From assembly GCA_023451395.1 (NCBI GenBank), contig JAEXZL010000152.1, positions 1 to 41,274 on the forward strand: a DNA stretch of 41,274 nucleotides, in the 5' to 3' direction. The translations under genes were made by a program, and so were the position numbers. Of the stretch, positions 1 to 6,823 are shown in pieces (the first letter of the stretch is position 1; each line of letters opens with the position of its first letter). The notes below the pieces were generated by a model that did not search any database, had not been told where the DNA came from, and saw only the letters and a program-made list of their open reading frames with translations. Source of the DNA: Bacillota bacterium (GTDB lineage: Bacteria; Bacillota; Clostridia; Clostridiales; Clostridiaceae).

Positions 1-387
1 GATATAACCCTTTCTACCTTTATATGCTATGACTTAAGATTTCCGGAGATCTTTCAGCTAGCCTCGGAAAAGGCTCATCTTATTGTAGTTCCTGCAGCAT
101 GGCCTCAAGCAAGAAAGGGTCACTGGCTAACCCTGTTAAAAGCAAGAGCTATAGAAAATCAATGCTATATTGCAGGTATTAATAGCCTCGGTACAGATAA
201 CAATAAGGTTTATTATGAAGGAGATTCTGTTATAATAAATCCTCAGGGAGAGATACTATCATTTTTATCTAACAAAAGCGGTTTATTAACAGAAACTATT
301 ACTTCCCAAGAAATAATAGATTTACGTAGAGATTTTCCTGTAAAGAAAGACAGAAGAAACTCCCTTTATGCAAAATATTATTTATAG
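1..387 (+). CDS. Nitrilase/omega-amidase family carbon-nitrogen hydrolase, 3' part only
   Basis: The reading frame is open from the first base and ends in TAG, giving the last 128 residues; the start lies left of the window. The nucleophile motif ICYDLRFPE is near residue 9, with the catalytic Cys at bases 25-27. It is followed by VVPAAWP and a RAIENQCYIAGIN segment, the usual order in the C-terminal half of nitrilase-superfamily amidases. Relatives of the YafV/omega-amidase branch hydrolyse omega-amides of keto acids such as 2-oxoglutaramate in the cytosol. The Glu and Lys of the catalytic triad would lie in the missing part. The next gene begins 16 bases downstream on the same strand, so the two are probably co-transcribed. 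The family is secure, the substrate is not. Confidence 0.85.
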   Translation, partial: DITLSTFICYDLRFPEIFQLASEKAHLIVVPAAWPQARKGHWLTLLKARAIENQCYIAGINSLGTDNNKVYYEGDSVIINPQGEILSFLSNKSGLLTETITSQEIIDLRRDFPVKKDRRNSLYAKYYL

Positions 388-403
388 AAAGCTGGAGAAA
401 ACT

Positions 404-1663
404 ATGATATATCATGATTTAATAATTGTTGGCGGCGGAGCCGCCGGTATACTGGCAGCAATAGTGGCCAAAGACTATGGTGTTGATGTTGCCATTGTTG
501 AGTCCGGGGACAGAATAGGTCGGAAGATACTAACCACCGGTAATGGACGCTGTAACGTTACAAATAAATATATAAGTCCTCCATATGACAGATATCATTC
601 AGATAATCCGGATTTTTATACTCAAAGTCTATCTAAATTTGGTGTAAACAGCACTATAGGCTTTTTTCAAGGCTTGGGTCTTCATCTTACAGAGCTTGAG
701 GAGGGAAAAATGTATCCTCTATCTCTTCAGGCCTCTTCAGTGCTAGACCTTCTTCGCTTTGCCTTGGAGGATAGAGGCGTGCCTATTTATTTAAACAGCC
801 GGATTAAAGGGATTTATTCTAACCTTAAAGGCTTTAAATTATCCACAGCTAGTCAGGAATCCCCTTATATAAACTGTGGAAAACTTATTCTTTCCTGTGG
901 AGGAAATTCTCTTGCATCCACAGGCTCTGATGGATCAGGTTATACCTTAGCCAAAAATTTAGGCCATAGTATAATACCTCCTATACCTGCTTTAGTTCAG
1001 CTAAAGCTTGATTATAAAAACCTAAAGGCCTTATCAGGAATAAAGTTCATCGGCTTTGGAGAAGTTCTTGTAAATGGAGAGAGCAAAAGAAAGGAATACG
1101 GAGAAATACTTTTCACTGATTATGGAATATCCGGTCCCCCTATATTGCAGCTAAGCCGAATTGCCTCTAAGGCCATTGCCAGCAAAGAGAAGGCTGCTAT
1201 TAGGGTAGATATGTTTCCTAGCTATAATGCTGATGAACTCATGGCCTTTTTGGAAGGGCAATGGGCTCTTCTAGGACATAGAAGCCTTTACAACAGCCTA
1301 ATTGGAATAATTAACAAAAAGCTGATACCTATTCTCTTAAGAGAAGCAGGTATAGATAATATTCATAAAGCTTCCTCTGATTTAAGTCACGAGGAAAAAC
1401 TAAAAATAGTAGCTCTTCTAAAGAGCTGGGAATTTAATTGTGTAGGAACTAATGGCCTAAACAATTCACAGGTAACCGCTGGCGGAGTTAACACTAAAGA
1501 GGTTAATCCCAACACCCTAGAATCTAAGCTGGTTAAGGGCCTATACTTCTGCGGAGAAATCCTAGATGTAGACGGAGATTGCGGAGGCTACAATCTCCAA
1601 TGGGCATGGTCCTCCGCCTACACCGCTGCCTCCTCCGCTGCCTCCCCTTCAACCTCTCAATAA
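404..1663 (+). CDS. HI0933/BaiN-type NAD(P)/FAD-dependent oxidoreductase
   Basis: A 419-residue flavoprotein. The N-terminal dinucleotide-binding motif DLIIVGGGAAG is followed by a Glu-ended second strand (VESGDRIGRKILTTGNGRCN, typical of the HI0933/YhiN family). A C-terminal FAD contact is in GLYFCGEILDVDGDCGGYN. Family members are cytosolic flavoproteins; some clostridial relatives reduce unsaturated bile-acid intermediates, but no specific substrate can be read here. I start it at ATG 404, seven codons after an in-frame ATG at 368 plus five more. The 404 start has GGAG at 394-397 six bases upstream and begins directly with the FAD motif, whereas 368 lies inside the preceding gene with no ribosome site. 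The C-terminus ends in a low-complexity Ser/Ala tail. Confidence 0.85.
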   Translation: MIYHDLIIVGGGAAGILAAIVAKDYGVDVAIVESGDRIGRKILTTGNGRCNVTNKYISPPYDRYHSDNPDFYTQSLSKFGVNSTIGFFQGLGLHLTELEEGKMYPLSLQASSVLDLLRFALEDRGVPIYLNSRIKGIYSNLKGFKLSTASQESPYINCGKLILSCGGNSLASTGSDGSGYTLAKNLGHSIIPPIPALVQLKLDYKNLKALSGIKFIGFGEVLVNGESKRKEYGEILFTDYGISGPPILQLSRIASKAIASKEKAAIRVDMFPSYNADELMAFLEGQWALLGHRSLYNSLIGIINKKLIPILLREAGIDNIHKASSDLSHEEKLKIVALLKSWEFNCVGTNGLNNSQVTAGGVNTKEVNPNTLESKLVKGLYFCGEILDVDGDCGGYNLQWAWSSAYTAASSAASPSTSQ

Positions 1664-1678
1664 TCTTACTCTCAATAA

Positions 1679-1733
1679 TCTCTTTTCTCCGGTGCCTGGC
1701 ACCCAAAGGGTGCCAGGCACCGGAGAAAAGAGA
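1679..1733. repeat. Perfect 26-bp inverted repeat with GGTGCC(T/A)GGCACC cores
   Basis: Bases 1679-1704 are exactly complementary to 1708-1733 around a 3-base loop (AAA). Each arm contains a 13-base near-palindrome, GGTGCCTGGCACC or GGTGCCAGGCACC. The core is far more GC-rich than its surroundings. It lies after the flavoprotein gene and before a separate terminator at 1754-1805. A 14-base direct repeat (GAGAAAAGAGAAAA) sits at 1723-1736 and 1744-1757. It has no T-run of its own, so it looks like a dispersed intergenic palindromic element rather than a terminator. Confidence 0.8.
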
Positions 1734-1753
1734 AAAGGCATCAGAGAAAAGAG

Positions 1754-1810
1754 AAAATAAAGAGCCCCCTAAAGTGATTTATAGCTTTAGCGGGCTCTTT
1801 ATTTTATTAT
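1754..1810. terminator. Two-way intrinsic terminator between convergent genes
   Basis: The arm 1754-1774 pairs with 1785-1805: AAAATAAAGAGCCC and CTAAAG oppose CTTTAG and GGGCTCTTTATTTT, with a single C/C mismatch and a 10-base loop. A-rich on one side and T-rich on the other, it can end transcription from the flavoprotein gene (plus) and from the thioesterase gene (minus). Confidence 0.9.
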
Positions 1811-2556
1811 ATGTAGTTTTCCCAGGTACATTCTAATAGGGTTGTAACAACTCCCTCAGAGTTTTTAATCTGATGAATGGTCTTAAGACCTGCCTCAGAG
1901 GAAACCTCCTCAGCCACCACCCTCACTCTTTCACCATAAAATACCTCTTTCATATAAAGTATCCTGGCCTTTTTAAGACTATGGCTATTTAAAAATTCTA
2001 AAGGAAATGTTTCTAATGCCCAGCCTAAATAAATACTGTTATTTACATGATTATTTAGGTCTAAGTCGCTATACCTAACATCAAACTCCTTATAATAATC
2101 TATCCTATTAACTGGAGGGATCACTTTAAATTCAAAGATATTTTCGTCATTAATTATGTTATATGCCTCATTGACAAAGTCCGGCATTGGTGCAACCTTT
2201 CTAGTATTAATATCTATTACATATACAAGACCTCGACTTTTACAAATCACCTCATTATTAGCTGTAATGACACTTCCCTGCCTGATTATAGAACTGCCCT
2301 TTACCCCTTGTATACCTACTGCTACGGAAAACTTTTCTCCAAGATATATAGGTCTATTAAAGCTAATTTCGGCTTTTTGAAGCACCATGGTATAACCCTT
2401 CTTATGAAGCTCTTCAAGAGCAATTCCGTAGGTTCTTGCATAAATTAAATTGCATTCTGTTATATAGTCTAGGATAGCTTTAGGATCCAGCCTTTTTCTC
2501 TGGTCTATAGCATAATAGCTGGCCTCATAATCCTTGATATATAAGTTATCCTTCAT
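1807..2556 (-). CDS. Acyl-ACP thioesterase family protein (paralogue 2)
   Basis: A 249-residue double-hotdog thioesterase, expected to release fatty acids from acyl carrier protein in the cytosol. The C-terminal hotdog carries VRYSDLDLNNHVNN, which holds the Asp, Asn and His characteristic of the active site, followed by YLGWALETFP. The N-terminal hotdog begins with YEASYYAIDQRKRLDP. It is the same length as the gene just upstream and matches it along its whole length (for example VRYSDLDLNNHVNN against VRYTDIDTNGHVNN), so the pair arose by tandem duplication. It starts at an ATG with AAGGAGA upstream, 18 bases after the first copy ends, so both are on one transcript. Chain-length preference cannot be read. 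Confidence 0.85.
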   Translation of the reverse strand: MKDNLYIKDYEASYYAIDQRKRLDPKAILDYITECNLIYARTYGIALEELHKKGYTMVLQKAEISFNRPIYLGEKFSVAVGIQGVKGSSIIRQGSVITANNEVICKSRGLVYVIDINTRKVAPMPDFVNEAYNIINDENIFEFKVIPPVNRIDYYKEFDVRYSDLDLNNHVNNSIYLGWALETFPLEFLNSHSLKKARILYMKEVFYGERVRVVAEEVSSEAGLKTIHQIKNSEGVVTTLLECTWENYI

Positions 2557-2574
2557 AATTATATTCTCCTTTTT

Positions 2575-3324
2575 CTATTCCCAATAGGTCTCTGCTGTGG
2601 TAATTTCTTTCCCCTCATGATTTAATATCCTATGAATTATCTTTATGCCTTTTTCTAGGGGTTCCTTAGAAACTTCCGCCTGAGAGGTTATAGTATCTCC
2701 ATAAAAGCATTCCTTTAAATAATCAATCTTTATACCTGCTATTTTTAGCTCTTTTATAATATCTACAGGTATAGCCTCAATGAGCCAATCTAAATACTTA
2801 ACATTATTTACATGACCGTTAGTATCTATATCAGTATACCTAACCTGAAAAGCCCTTTCCTCCTGAGGTTCCCTAAGCTTATGAATATTTGTAAATTTAA
2901 GCTCCCTTATTTCCTCCTGAGGAATTCCATAAGCCTCATAAAAATCACCATCTATTCTTACAGGTCTTCTTCTCTTTGAATTGATAAGAAGAAATATAGA
3001 ATTACCCTTTGCTATTAACTCATCCTTTTGATTTACTACTCTAAAGCTTCTATAGGCTATAAATTTATTAAAGCCGTAGGCTTCGGTAGTTACCTTAAGC
3101 TTATCTAAAATATATGCCTCTCCTAAGATTTCAATATCATATTTATATATTACCCATGCAAGGCCTCTTTCCTTCAGATAGTTAAGACCTACACCACATT
3201 CCCTTGAATGCTCCATGGCTATATCCGTGAAGTAATTCATAAGAGATGTGCTTAATAATCTTTCTTTGTAGTCTGCTTCATAGTATCTTATTTCATATTC
3301 CTTAGTGTAAATATTTTTCGCCAT
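2575..3324 (-). CDS. Acyl-ACP thioesterase family protein (paralogue 1)
   Basis: A 249-residue double-hotdog thioesterase like its downstream neighbour. The N-terminal half opens with YEIRYYEADYKERL and the C-terminal half has VRYTDIDTNGHVNNVKYLDW with the Asp-Asn-His set. The family hydrolyses acyl-ACP, ending fatty-acid synthesis or editing acyl chains. The ATG at 3324 has a GGGGG purine run upstream (plus-strand CCCCC at about 3334-3338). It is first in a two-gene minus-strand unit. The two proteins are clearly homologous but well diverged, so they may differ in substrate; this is inference. Confidence 0.85.
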   Translation of the reverse strand: MAKNIYTKEYEIRYYEADYKERLLSTSLMNYFTDIAMEHSRECGVGLNYLKERGLAWVIYKYDIEILGEAYILDKLKVTTEAYGFNKFIAYRSFRVVNQKDELIAKGNSIFLLINSKRRRPVRIDGDFYEAYGIPQEEIRELKFTNIHKLREPQEERAFQVRYTDIDTNGHVNNVKYLDWLIEAIPVDIIKELKIAGIKIDYLKECFYGDTITSQAEVSKEPLEKGIKIIHRILNHEGKEITTAETYWE

Positions 3325-3365
3325 ATTATTAATCCCCCACCCTGCTTTTGAAAAATATATAATAA

Positions 3366-3405
3366 AAGAAGCGCATACCTAGATATTAATTTGGTATACG
3401 CCTAT
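3366..3405 (-). terminator. Minus-strand terminator after the DUF1858 gene
   Basis: Read on the minus strand, GGCGTATACC (3402-3393) pairs with GGTATGCGCT (3379-3370) using G-U pairs, followed by TCTTTTATT. On the plus strand the same wobble position would be an A/C mismatch, which supports minus-strand use. Confidence 0.7.
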
Positions 3406-3414
3406 CCTTTATAG

Positions 3415-3600
3415 TTATCTGTTTAATTCTTGAAGCATCATATCTAAGTCAAGACCATGAACCATAGCAGCTTCCTCTAAGGTTTCCACCTGAGAAGCTG
3501 GACATCCTATGCAACCAAGTCCTATTTCCATAAGCACGTCTATAGCTTCAGGATACATCATAACAATATAGCCGATTGTCATATCCTTGGTGATTTCCAT
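3415..3600 (-). CDS. DUF1858 (hybrid-cluster-associated redox disulfide) protein
   Basis: A 61-residue protein consisting of a single DUF1858 domain. It shows MTIGYIVMMYPEAIDVLMEI and then GLGCIGCPAS, with a CxxC pair at about residues 29-32. The C-terminal helix is LEEAAMVHGLDLDMMLQELN. Proteins of this type are small cytosolic thiol proteins, often found near hybrid-cluster protein or fused to the N-terminus of ScdA-like iron-sulfur repair proteins; the function is not established. It stands alone, with its own terminator and GAGGATG eight bases before the ATG. The family call is confident, the role is unknown. Confidence 0.85.
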   Translation of the reverse strand: MEITKDMTIGYIVMMYPEAIDVLMEIGLGCIGCPASQVETLEEAAMVHGLDLDMMLQELNR

Positions 3601-3765
3601 ATAATCATCCTCACTAAAATTTATTCTTACTAATAGTAAGTGATGATATAATTATAATCTATTTGATAAAAAATATCAAATAATAGAATGTTAATTCTTC
3701 AAATTCTTTTATTTCTTTCCATGAGATAATATAAGAGAAGCATTTTGAAGAAATCTATTACTTTG

Positions 3766-3805
3766 AAAAAGGCATACCTTAAGAATCTCTTAAAGGTATG
3801 CCTAT
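3766..3805 (-). terminator. Terminator of purA
   Basis: On the minus strand AGGCATACCTTTAAG (3803-3789) pairs with CTTAAGGTATGCCT (3783-3770) with a one-base bulge. It is followed by TTTTTC, 19 bases after the purA stop codon. Confidence 0.85.
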
Positions 3806-3821
3806 TTTATCAGCAAAAATT

Positions 3822-5108
3822 CTACAGTTCTGCCACTCTTATAGTTTGATCCCTCTTAGGACCAACAGAAACTATAGCTATCTTTGTTTTTGTAAACTCT
3901 TCAATTTTTCTTAAATATTTTTTAGCATTCTCTGGAAGCTCGTCATAGCTTCTTGCTTCAGAAACTTCCTCACCCCAGCCTTCAAATTCTTCATAAACAG
4001 GCTTGCAGCTTGCAAGGTCCTCAAGGCTTGCTGGGAAGTAATCTATAACCTTACCATTAAACTCATAGCCTACGCAGACCTTTATCTTTTCAAGCCCTGC
4101 TAAGGTATCTATCTTAGTTACTGCAAGGCTTGTAAGTGCAGATACTCTGACAGTAGTCTTTAGAATAACTAAATCAAGCCATCCACAGCGTCTTGATCTG
4201 CCGGTTGTAACTCCATATTCATGACCCTTTTCTCTTATCCAATCCCCTGTTTCATCCAAAAGCTCTGTTGGGAAAGGTCCTTTTCCAACTCTTGTAGTAT
4301 AAGCCTTTGCTATACCTATAGCATTGGTTATAAGCCTTGGTCCTATACCAGTACCACTGCTTACTCCCCCAGCAGTGGTATTGGAGGAAGTAACATATGG
4401 ATAAGTTCCATAATCTATATCTAGGAGCATACCTTGAGCTCCTTCAAAAAGTATCTTACTGTTCTTTTCTATCTCATCATAAACCAGTACGGAGGTTTCC
4501 TTTACAAAAGGTCTCATCCTTTCACCATAAGCTAAGAATTCATTGTAAATCTCCTCAAAGCTTAGAGCTTCTCCTCCATATATTTTTGTTATGTATTCAT
4601 TCTTAATTCTTATGTTCTCCTGAAGCTTTTCTTTAAAAACCTCTGGATGCATAAGATCACAGACTCTAATTCCTGTTCTTTCGTATTTATCAGTATAGCA
4701 TGGTCCTATTCCTTTACCGGTAGTTCCAATGTCATTTTTTCCTCTTGCCTTTTCCTTTAAGGCATCTAATATCTTATGATATGGCATTATTAGATGAGCT
4801 CTGTCACTTATAGCTAGCTTTTTAGGAGTTACCTCTATATCTAAGGCTTCTAAGTACTCAATCTCCTCAAACAATGCCTTAGGATCAACTACTACACCAT
4901 TACCAATAACATTTATCTTATCATCATGAAGTATACCTGAAGGTATAAGATGAAGCTTATACTGCTTGCTTCCTACCTCAACAGTGTGCCCTGCATTATT
5001 ACCTCCTTGGTATCTAACTATAACCTGGGCATCCTCTGCAAGGTAATCAGTCATCTTTCCCTTACCTTCATCTCCCCATTGAGCTCCTAAAACTATTAAA
5101 GCTGACAT
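3822..5108 (-). CDS. purA: Adenylosuccinate synthetase
   Basis: A 428-residue enzyme of purine synthesis that joins IMP and aspartate, using GTP, to make adenylosuccinate, the first committed step to AMP. The N-terminus carries the GTP-binding loop GAQWGDEGKGK (residues 8-18). It is followed by YQGGNNAGHT, the IMP-site TTGKGIGPCYTDK, and TTGRSRRCGWLD. The length is normal for bacterial PurA. The ATG at 5108 has AAGGAGG seven bases upstream. It is a single-gene unit with a promoter at 5205-5233, paired PurBox-like sites at 5237-5280 and a terminator at 3766-3805. In related clostridia purA commonly lies close to dnaB (from memory); here they are almost 18 kb apart. Confidence 0.98.
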   Translation of the reverse strand: MSALIVLGAQWGDEGKGKMTDYLAEDAQVIVRYQGGNNAGHTVEVGSKQYKLHLIPSGILHDDKINVIGNGVVVDPKALFEEIEYLEALDIEVTPKKLAISDRAHLIMPYHKILDALKEKARGKNDIGTTGKGIGPCYTDKYERTGIRVCDLMHPEVFKEKLQENIRIKNEYITKIYGGEALSFEEIYNEFLAYGERMRPFVKETSVLVYDEIEKNSKILFEGAQGMLLDIDYGTYPYVTSSNTTAGGVSSGTGIGPRLITNAIGIAKAYTTRVGKGPFPTELLDETGDWIREKGHEYGVTTGRSRRCGWLDLVILKTTVRVSALTSLAVTKIDTLAGLEKIKVCVGYEFNGKVIDYFPASLEDLASCKPVYEEFEGWGEEVSEARSYDELPENAKKYLRKIEEFTKTKIAIVSVGPKRDQTIRVAEL

Positions 5109-5204
5109 ACTATTCCTCCTTATGCTTTATACATATTATATTAAGTGTTACAGGTTAGCATTTTTCGAGACAATGCCAATACTCTATTACAATTGCACCA
5201 TAAA

Positions 5205-5233
5205 ATATTATCAAAGTCTCTTCTTAAAATCAA
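5205..5233 (-). promoter_or_regulatory. Sigma-A-type promoter for purA
   Basis: On the minus strand TTGATT (5233-5228), a 17-base spacer, then TAATAT (5210-5205). Transcription would start near 5198, leaving a leader of about 90 bases before purA. No purine riboswitch is seen in that leader. Confidence 0.6.
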
Positions 5234-5236
5234 CGC

Positions 5237-5280
5237 ACTAACGAACTTTTATTTTTAAAGTATAAATATAGTTCGCTAAT
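5237..5280. promoter_or_regulatory. Candidate PurR operator: two inverted PurBoxes
   Basis: ACTAACGAACTTT on the plus strand (5237-5249) faces ATTAGCGAACTAT on the minus strand (5280-5268). Against the Bacillus PurBox pattern AWWWCCGAACWWT the second matches 12 of 13 and the first 11 of 13. The CGAA centres are about 30 bp apart, as in known PurR sites. The pair sits directly upstream of the predicted purA -35. No PurR gene is in the window. Confidence 0.6.
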
Positions 5281-5532
5281 ACATAAGTATATTGTACCTT
5301 TTATGCTTATAAATGTCTAACAATACACTAAAGTTTTTCAGATAGTTAATTATAAATATACAGTTCCTTTCCATCTCCTCCTTTTAGAGATAGTAATGGA
5401 TCTTCAGAAAATGCTATTAATAAAAAAGTTTACTGTATTATAAAATTTTCTATTATACAATATAATTATCCTGTGTTTCAATTTTTATTTCTTACTATTT
5501 AAAAATCAGCATAATTATAAAGGAGAAACAAA
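5281..5532. other. AT-rich intergenic stretch, no gene seen
   Basis: Between the purA control region and the CPBP protease gene there is no reading frame with a ribosome site and no recognisable RNA. It must hold the CPBP promoter, but I could not pick out a convincing -35/-10 pair. The protease ribosome site (AAAGGAG) lies at its right end. Confidence 0.5.
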
Positions 5533-6378
5533 ATGAAAAATGTTTTTAAATCTCTATTATTTTCCCTACTTTTCTTTGTGATATATTTTATTTTTCAAGT
5601 ACTGGTGATGCAAATTTTCACCATTGTAATATCTATTTCATCTGCACATAAAAATCCCTATATATCCCTTGAAGAAATTTATGCAATGGTGATTGGTAAC
5701 CTCAGCCTTATATTGTTTATAAGCATGATTCTATCAATTGCTGTATATATCATAATAGCTAAACTTAGACATAAAAGCTTACTTAAAACTATGGATTTTA
5801 AAACCCTAAGCTTAAAGCATATTTGTTATCTATTAATCTTTACTATATTTACAGCATTATTCACAAATGTATTCGTAAATGTTATAGCACCATATTTCCC
5901 TAGCTATAATGAAGTTTCTGACACTCTGGGGCAGAGTGTAACTACAGCTTTAGGACTTCTTGTTACAGTTGTGTTTGCACCAATTTTTGAAGAGATTCTC
6001 TTTAGGGGTTTGATTTTTAAGGAGCTTTCAGGAAGTATGAATGTAAAAATAGCTATAGTATTGCAGGCTGTAATTTTTGGAGCAGCTCACATGAATATGC
6101 TTCAATTTATATATGCTTTTACCTTAGGACTTTTCTTAGGACTGATCTATTATTGGAGCAGATCATTAATAGCTCCTATAATCGTTCACTGTCTCTATAA
6201 TTTCCTGGGCTCTGTGATATTCCCAAATTATCTTCCTATATCTAAAATGCTAGCTATTATTTATCTCATATCAGGGCTGATTTTTTCTCTATTATCAATA
6301 CATAAGCTTTATAAGCTTAGAGATGTAAATATAATGTCAGCTAATAGAGAAAAAGAAGATGTCGAAAATAGTCAATAA
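5533..6378 (+). CDS. CPBP family intramembrane glutamic protease
   Basis: A 281-residue multi-pass membrane protein of the CPBP (CAAX protease/Rce1-like, formerly abortive-infection) family. The three family motifs are present: EEILFRG at about residues 154-160 (catalytic Glu pair and Arg), FGAAHMN at about 178-184, and HCLYNF at about 219-224. There are about seven to eight hydrophobic segments, the first at residues 8-28. Bacterial members act in peptide maturation, bacteriocin self-immunity or regulated cleavage; the substrate here is unknown. AAAGGAG precedes the ATG. It is the last gene before the lysine riboswitch and has no obvious link to it. No bacteriocin precursor was seen nearby. 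Confidence 0.9.
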   Translation: MKNVFKSLLFSLLFFVIYFIFQVLVMQIFTIVISISSAHKNPYISLEEIYAMVIGNLSLILFISMILSIAVYIIIAKLRHKSLLKTMDFKTLSLKHICYLLIFTIFTALFTNVFVNVIAPYFPSYNEVSDTLGQSVTTALGLLVTVVFAPIFEEILFRGLIFKELSGSMNVKIAIVLQAVIFGAAHMNMLQFIYAFTLGLFLGLIYYWSRSLIAPIIVHCLYNFLGSVIFPNYLPISKMLAIIYLISGLIFSLLSIHKLYKLRDVNIMSANREKEDVENSQ

Positions 6379-6406
6379 AAACCTATTAAAACAATTTATA
6401 TAATCG

Positions 6407-6435
6407 TTTACAAATATTGTTTCCTTTCATATAAT
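6407..6435 (+). promoter_or_regulatory. Promoter of the lysine-fermentation operon
   Basis: TTTACA (6407-6412), exactly 17 bases, then a perfect TATAAT (6430-6435). The predicted start near 6442 is about 27 bases before the riboswitch P1 stem. A near-consensus sigma-A promoter fits control by the downstream RNA switch rather than at initiation. Confidence 0.85.
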
Positions 6436-6468
6436 TAATGTAGATAGTTAAAAATTTAATAGCAGTAC

Positions 6469-6643
6469 CATAAATAGAGGCGCAAATAAACAGTGTAGCT
6501 TAAGAATATTAAGAAGAAGAGCCTTCAATGTCTTATGCCAAGGGCTTATTTGCCGAAAGATTTCACGAGCTCTCTTTGTTGAATCTTGGAAATAAGGTAT
6601 ACAGCTTTATTTTTGCCGCAGTATTTGCGGAGCGCTATTTATG
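6469..6643 (+). ncRNA. Lysine riboswitch aptamer
   Basis: A five-helix lysine aptamer. P1 is a perfect 9-bp stem, CATAAATAG (6469-6477) with CTATTTATG (6635-6643). It is followed by the conserved AGAGGCGCAAAT and closed by GGAGCGCT. P2 uses AAATAA with TTATTT just before the conserved GCCGAAA (6552-6558). P3 pairs GATTTCA with TGTTGAATC. P4 pairs AAATAA with TTTATTT after TTGG. P5 is CCGCA with TGCGG. Order and core sequences parallel the Bacillus lysC leader. The ligand call rests on this match and on the lysine-fermentation genes directly downstream. Confidence 0.95.
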
Positions 6644-6722
6644 TAATGAATTTATTTCATTGCATGGATAGCATAAATCTATTTGGTTATCCAAGCACTG
6701 AAAAATCAGTGCTTTTTATTTT
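6634..6722 (+). promoter_or_regulatory. Riboswitch expression platform: anti-antiterminator, antiterminator, terminator
   Basis: Three mutually exclusive stems can be drawn. (a) 6634-6650 pairs with 6656-6672 over 17 bp (three G-U), using the P1 3' strand. (b) 6661-6672 pairs with 6686-6697 with one A/A mismatch, extended by 6674-6677 with 6682-6685, and covers the 5' arm of the terminator. (c) The terminator itself pairs AAGCACTGA (6693-6701) with TCAGTGCTT (6706-6714), loop AAAA, and runs into TTTTTATTTT. Bound lysine would hold P1, prevent (a), free the strand for (b) and stop (c) forming: an ON switch. Confidence 0.8.
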
Positions 6723-6756
6723 GCTAATTTAACCTATTAAAGGAATAAAAGGCCGG

Positions 6757-6807
6757 TGAAAGACTGCAAATTTCCATTAGTCTTTCAATATTTGTTAAAA
6801 TTTTAAC
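6757..6807 (+). promoter_or_regulatory. Extra hairpin and 14-bp palindrome in the kal leader
   Basis: TGAAAGACT (6757-6765) pairs perfectly with AGTCTTTCA (6779-6787) over a 13-base loop. The exact palindrome GTTAAAATTTTAAC follows at 6794-6807, just before the kal ribosome site (AGGAGG, 6813-6818). Both lie downstream of the riboswitch terminator, so they are present only in read-through mRNA. The role is unknown: RNA stability, processing or a protein operator are all possible. Confidence 0.5.
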
Positions 6808-6823
6808 GATATAGGAGGTTATT

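Noticed and set aside
368..403. Upstream ATG as start of the HI0933-type flavoprotein
   Set aside because: It lies inside the preceding gene, has no ribosome site and adds residues before the FAD motif. ATG 404 has GGAG at good spacing.
1579..1836. Plus-strand open frame across the palindrome and terminator
   Set aside because: It overlaps the flavoprotein 3' end and two hairpins, has no ribosome site and has a low-complexity product.
3366..3805. Shared GGTATACC/GGCATACC arms in several terminators (about 3371, 3771 and 22827) as a repeat family
   Set aside because: The stems differ in length, loop and flanks, and short GC-containing stems of this type can arise by chance in terminators.
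5109..5204. Guanine riboswitch or T-box in the purA leader
   Set aside because: No aptamer core, no paired terminator/antiterminator and no T-box sequence were found; PurBox-like sites upstream explain control better.
6634..6722. Reading the lysine riboswitch as a conventional OFF switch
   Set aside because: An OFF switch needs lysine-stabilised P1 to favour the terminator. Here the strand that competes with P1 also hides the antiterminator, so P1 formation should favour read-through. The catabolic genes downstream agree. Only an experiment can settle it.
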